Shown here in pieces: positions 33,331 through 35,390 of a DNA stretch of 35,390 nucleotides. Location: contig JAUIBK010000034.1 in NCBI GenBank assembly GCA_030428205.1, forward strand, positions 1 through 35,390, given 5' to 3'. The translations under genes were made by a program, and so were the position numbers. Below the pieces are notes generated by a model, which was given only the letters and a program-made list of their open reading frames with translations, did no database searches and was not told the origin of the DNA. Position 1 is the first letter of the stretch, and each line of letters begins with the position of its first letter. The DNA is from a bacterium (GTDB lineage Bacteria; Bdellovibrionota_C; UBA2361; RFPC01).

Positions 33331-34326
33331 ATGGTTGATCGAGGGGAATCCCAAGATACCAGTCCTGAGGTTGCTCAAACCGAGCTTGAACAAGAGCAAT
33401 CAACTCCTGAATCACTTGATGTAGGTGTACACGATGATGCTCATCACATCGCCGAAGAGCAGAGCCAACAAGAGCCAAACCCAATCGAAGAATTAAAACT
33501 GGAACGCCCAGCCGAGCTTGAGCTTACTCCCGAGGACGATCTCGGTGAGTTTTCATTTTCGACTGGCATCGAGGAAGGCCTTGGAACATCCTTGCGCGAG
33601 CACGAAAAGGGAGGCTTTGGCGCAACGGAACGGATTCGAAATGTCATTACCAGTAGTCCAGCACTAGGGCAAACACAAACACGCACTGAGCGTGTTCTCG
33701 ATCTCAAGGGTCAACTTGTTGCAGCTGAACTTATGATGAGCCACATCGTAGATGGTCGAGATAAGCATACAAACGAGAACGCTCTTGCATCAATTGAGAC
33801 AATGATTCCTGCGCCAAAAAAAGGAACAATAGCTCTCCCTGACGGAACACAAAAAGAAGTTGTGGCTTCTCCACTTCCTAGCATCACAGATACTTTAGCT
33901 GAGACTGTACAGGCTCAAGTCGCACTACATGAGGTTTCAAAACTCGCTCTTCACGCTGTCGAGCGAGAAGGTGGAATTGAGATTGCAGGAAAAGCTCGCT
34001 CACTCGCGCGTCATACAACAGAGGATCCAGCCATACAGAACATGCTTTCTCGAACCGGTCAACTTGCTGCAGGATTTTTTGCACAAGCTGAGGCAGGAAA
34101 CACCCCTGGCATAACAAATCTTCGCTATACCGGAAACGCTGAAGTTCACGGCACGCTTACCAACGAACAAGCTCAAAGTGCGGCAGGTTCCAATCACCTT
34201 TCACACCACCGTACACGTGGCTCATATAGAGACGCCGGGGGACCAAGCATCGAGGCATATAGCGCAGACCGTCAGCAGATTGAAGCTCAGAGAGAACAGT
34301 TACAACGATTTGGAATAGCAGCATAG
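33331..34326 (+). CDS. Hypothetical protein (331 aa), acidic N-terminus
   Basis: I do not recognise a family. The start is supported by GAGAGGG nine bases upstream. The first 70 residues are disordered and rich in Glu, Gln, Ser and Pro. Residues 100-310 are alanine-rich and largely helical, with segments such as LVAAELMMSHIVDGRDKH and LHEVSKLALHAVEREGG. A His/Ser-rich stretch (GSNHLSHHRTRGSYRD) follows near the end. There is no signal peptide or membrane helix. It forms a two-gene unit with the next gene, 21 bases downstream. A structural or secreted-effector role is possible but nothing specific supports it. Confidence 0.7.
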   Translation: MVDRGESQDTSPEVAQTELEQEQSTPESLDVGVHDDAHHIAEEQSQQEPNPIEELKLERPAELELTPEDDLGEFSFSTGIEEGLGTSLREHEKGGFGATERIRNVITSSPALGQTQTRTERVLDLKGQLVAAELMMSHIVDGRDKHTNENALASIETMIPAPKKGTIALPDGTQKEVVASPLPSITDTLAETVQAQVALHEVSKLALHAVEREGGIEIAGKARSLARHTTEDPAIQNMLSRTGQLAAGFFAQAEAGNTPGITNLRYTGNAEVHGTLTNEQAQSAAGSNHLSHHRTRGSYRDAGGPSIEAYSADRQQIEAQREQLQRFGIAA

Positions 34327-34347
34327 AAGGAAGAAGGAGAAGGGAAG

Positions 34348-34749
34348 ATGGAAGTCAAAGATCGATTCGATGAAATCTTTTCAATTGAAGTAGAAGGTTG
34401 GTGTTACGGTATTCAGAACTATCCTGGAGAAGTTTTTCCTGGTCTTATTCACGCCGTTATCCGAGAACTTAAGCCAAGCTATAAAGCTGCTGTACAACAT
34501 TTTCTCGTCTTTGATGTGCTCGCCGTATCAAAGAATCTTTCACGAGCCTCAAAGTACCTTGTTCACGAAAAGGAAATTGCTTTTTGTGTCCTGGCTCAGC
34601 TACCAAACCCGTCTGAACTCGACGAAGATGAGCAGTTTGTGCTCGCACAGATTATCGATCAGGTAGAGCAAGCGTACGGTGGAGCACTAGAAAGGCTTCA
34701 ACGCAAATGGGCATACGAACGCCGCCTCGAACAAGAGGAAGCTGCTTAG
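34348..34749 (+). CDS. Hypothetical helical protein (133 aa)
   Basis: No family is recognised. The start is well supported by GAAGGAG before the ATG. The protein is acidic, has no signal peptide, and is predicted mostly helical, with YKAAVQHFLVFDVLAVSKNL and a C-terminal coiled-coil-like end (GALERLQRKWAYERRLEQEE). It follows the 331-aa gene by 21 bases, so the two are probably one operon and may interact. The size and helical content would suit a small chaperone or adaptor; that is inference only. Confidence 0.7.
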   Translation: MEVKDRFDEIFSIEVEGWCYGIQNYPGEVFPGLIHAVIRELKPSYKAAVQHFLVFDVLAVSKNLSRASKYLVHEKEIAFCVLAQLPNPSELDEDEQFVLAQIIDQVEQAYGGALERLQRKWAYERRLEQEEAA

Positions 34750-34850
34750 CTTTTTCCTAATCTTTGCTTCAAACCGCCTTCGGCGCTTTTACGCAACTCT
34801 CTGCTTGCCGCTTTTTCTTTGCAGACAACGACAACAGAGTGTCTCACTCC

Positions 34851-35390
34851 CTATTCAGAGTTCACTTCATAAGATGCGGCGTAGTATTGTGCCAGCAGGT
34901 ACCTTAGAGTCTTTCTTCCTACTACACCATCAGTCATAAGACCCATCTGGGCTTGAAATTCAATCACTTCGCCGCGTGTTTCACGCCCCAGCTCTCCATC
35001 GACCGACAGCGAAAAACCGAGCTCATCGAGCACATTCTGTAGCTCTGTTACAGCTTCTACATCATCTCGTACTACAGAAGAACCGTAAGCAATTTTCTGG
35101 CACAACTTCTTCGTCCCTTCGTGTCGACGTTGTCGTTCTTGATTGCTAAAGACTGGCCCATCAGCACCAGCAAGAAGCGCTGAGACAGTGCGAAAACTAA
35201 ATTCGCCATCATACGTTACGCGCCCTACTCCACTGAGCTGAAACTCCTTGATAGCTTTCCTAGTGCCTTCAAGGAAGATTCCATCAACCTGCGAAGAAGA
35301 GAGATCGCCAGACTTAACTAAAAGGGAATGAACTATAGCTACCCGTTCACTCACCTCACCAAACTTCACTACAATATCACCACCAGAGAG
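34851..35390 (-). CDS. Peptidoglycan-binding-repeat protein, partial (N-terminus outside window)
   Basis: The frame is open to the right edge, where LSGGDIVVKFGEVSERVA continues upstream of the first possible start (GTG at 35369), so the gene is probably truncated by the window. Two PG_binding_1-type repeats are visible. The first covers VHSLLVKSGDLSSSQVDGIF to KAIKEFQ. The second is clearer, TELQNVLDELGFSLSVDGEL then GRETRGEVIEFQAQMGLMTD and GVVGRKTLRYLL. Such three-helix domains bind cell-wall peptidoglycan and usually accompany a lytic or cross-linking enzyme, which may lie in the missing part. The gene is convergent with the two-gene operon on its left. Confidence 0.8.
   Translation of the reverse strand, partial: LSGGDIVVKFGEVSERVAIVHSLLVKSGDLSSSQVDGIFLEGTRKAIKEFQLSGVGRVTYDGEFSFRTVSALLAGADGPVFSNQERQRRHEGTKKLCQKIAYGSSVVRDDVEAVTELQNVLDELGFSLSVDGELGRETRGEVIEFQAQMGLMTDGVVGRKTLRYLLAQYYAASYEVNSE

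Overview
The window (about 35.4 kb, moderate GC, both strands used, dense coding) looks like chromosomal sequence from a Gram-negative bacterium. A C-terminal Phe outer-membrane barrel, a lipoprotein-type M48 protease, several signal peptides and LPS-type glycosyltransferase machinery point that way. A histone-fold protein, a MopE/beta-helix surface protein, the long form of urocanate hydratase and a tRNA-queuosine mannosyltransferase homologue suggest a Bdellovibrionota or 'deltaproteobacterial' relative. That placement is inference only. No rRNA, tRNA, CRISPR array, transposase or prophage module was recognised.

Layout. 1-4.2 kb: a truncated HD-domain phosphohydrolase, RecQ helicase and a 585-aa acidic orphan, all on the minus strand. 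4.3-5.9 kb: a sodium:solute symporter. 6.1-8.1 kb: two tandem paralogous membrane-protein genes on the minus strand, each inside the same structured non-coding frame (a leader with several hairpins and a 3' hairpin block). 8.35-13.1 kb: a tightly overlapping hutH-hutI-hutU histidine-degradation operon with a candidate operator just before hutH. 13.1-13.8 kb: a long palindrome and a BrnT/BrnA toxin-antitoxin pair. 13.9-17.5 kb: an overlapping minus-strand operon of srkA, a queuosine-tRNA mannosyltransferase homologue and a GT39-like membrane glycosyltransferase. 17.6-19.9 kb: a second long palindrome, a single-pass membrane protein and a nucleoside phosphorylase. 20.2-24.6 kb: a secreted beta-barrel candidate, a short ComEC, an M48 lipoprotein and a STAS-domain protein. 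24.9-28.5 kb: a 1.2-kaa secreted MopE/beta-helix protein. 28.7-32.2 kb: GlpM-like protein, PPK2 and UvrC. 32.4-33.2 kb: a zinc-finger plus histone-fold protein and a small secreted protein. 33.3-35.4 kb: two orphan genes in an operon and a truncated peptidoglycan-binding-repeat protein.

The hut genes take histidine to formiminoglutamate; the last step is not encoded here. The three-gene operon at 13.9-17.5 kb couples a stress kinase to two glycosyltransferases.

The strongest candidates for something new are: (i) the duplicated membrane-protein cassettes, whose 5' leaders keep the same hairpins with compensatory base changes; (ii) the zinc-finger/histone-fold protein at 32.4-32.9 kb; and (iii) four intergenic long palindromes whose arms are built of 9-mer or 6-mer tandem units (13.1, 17.7, 21.5 and 32.3 kb).
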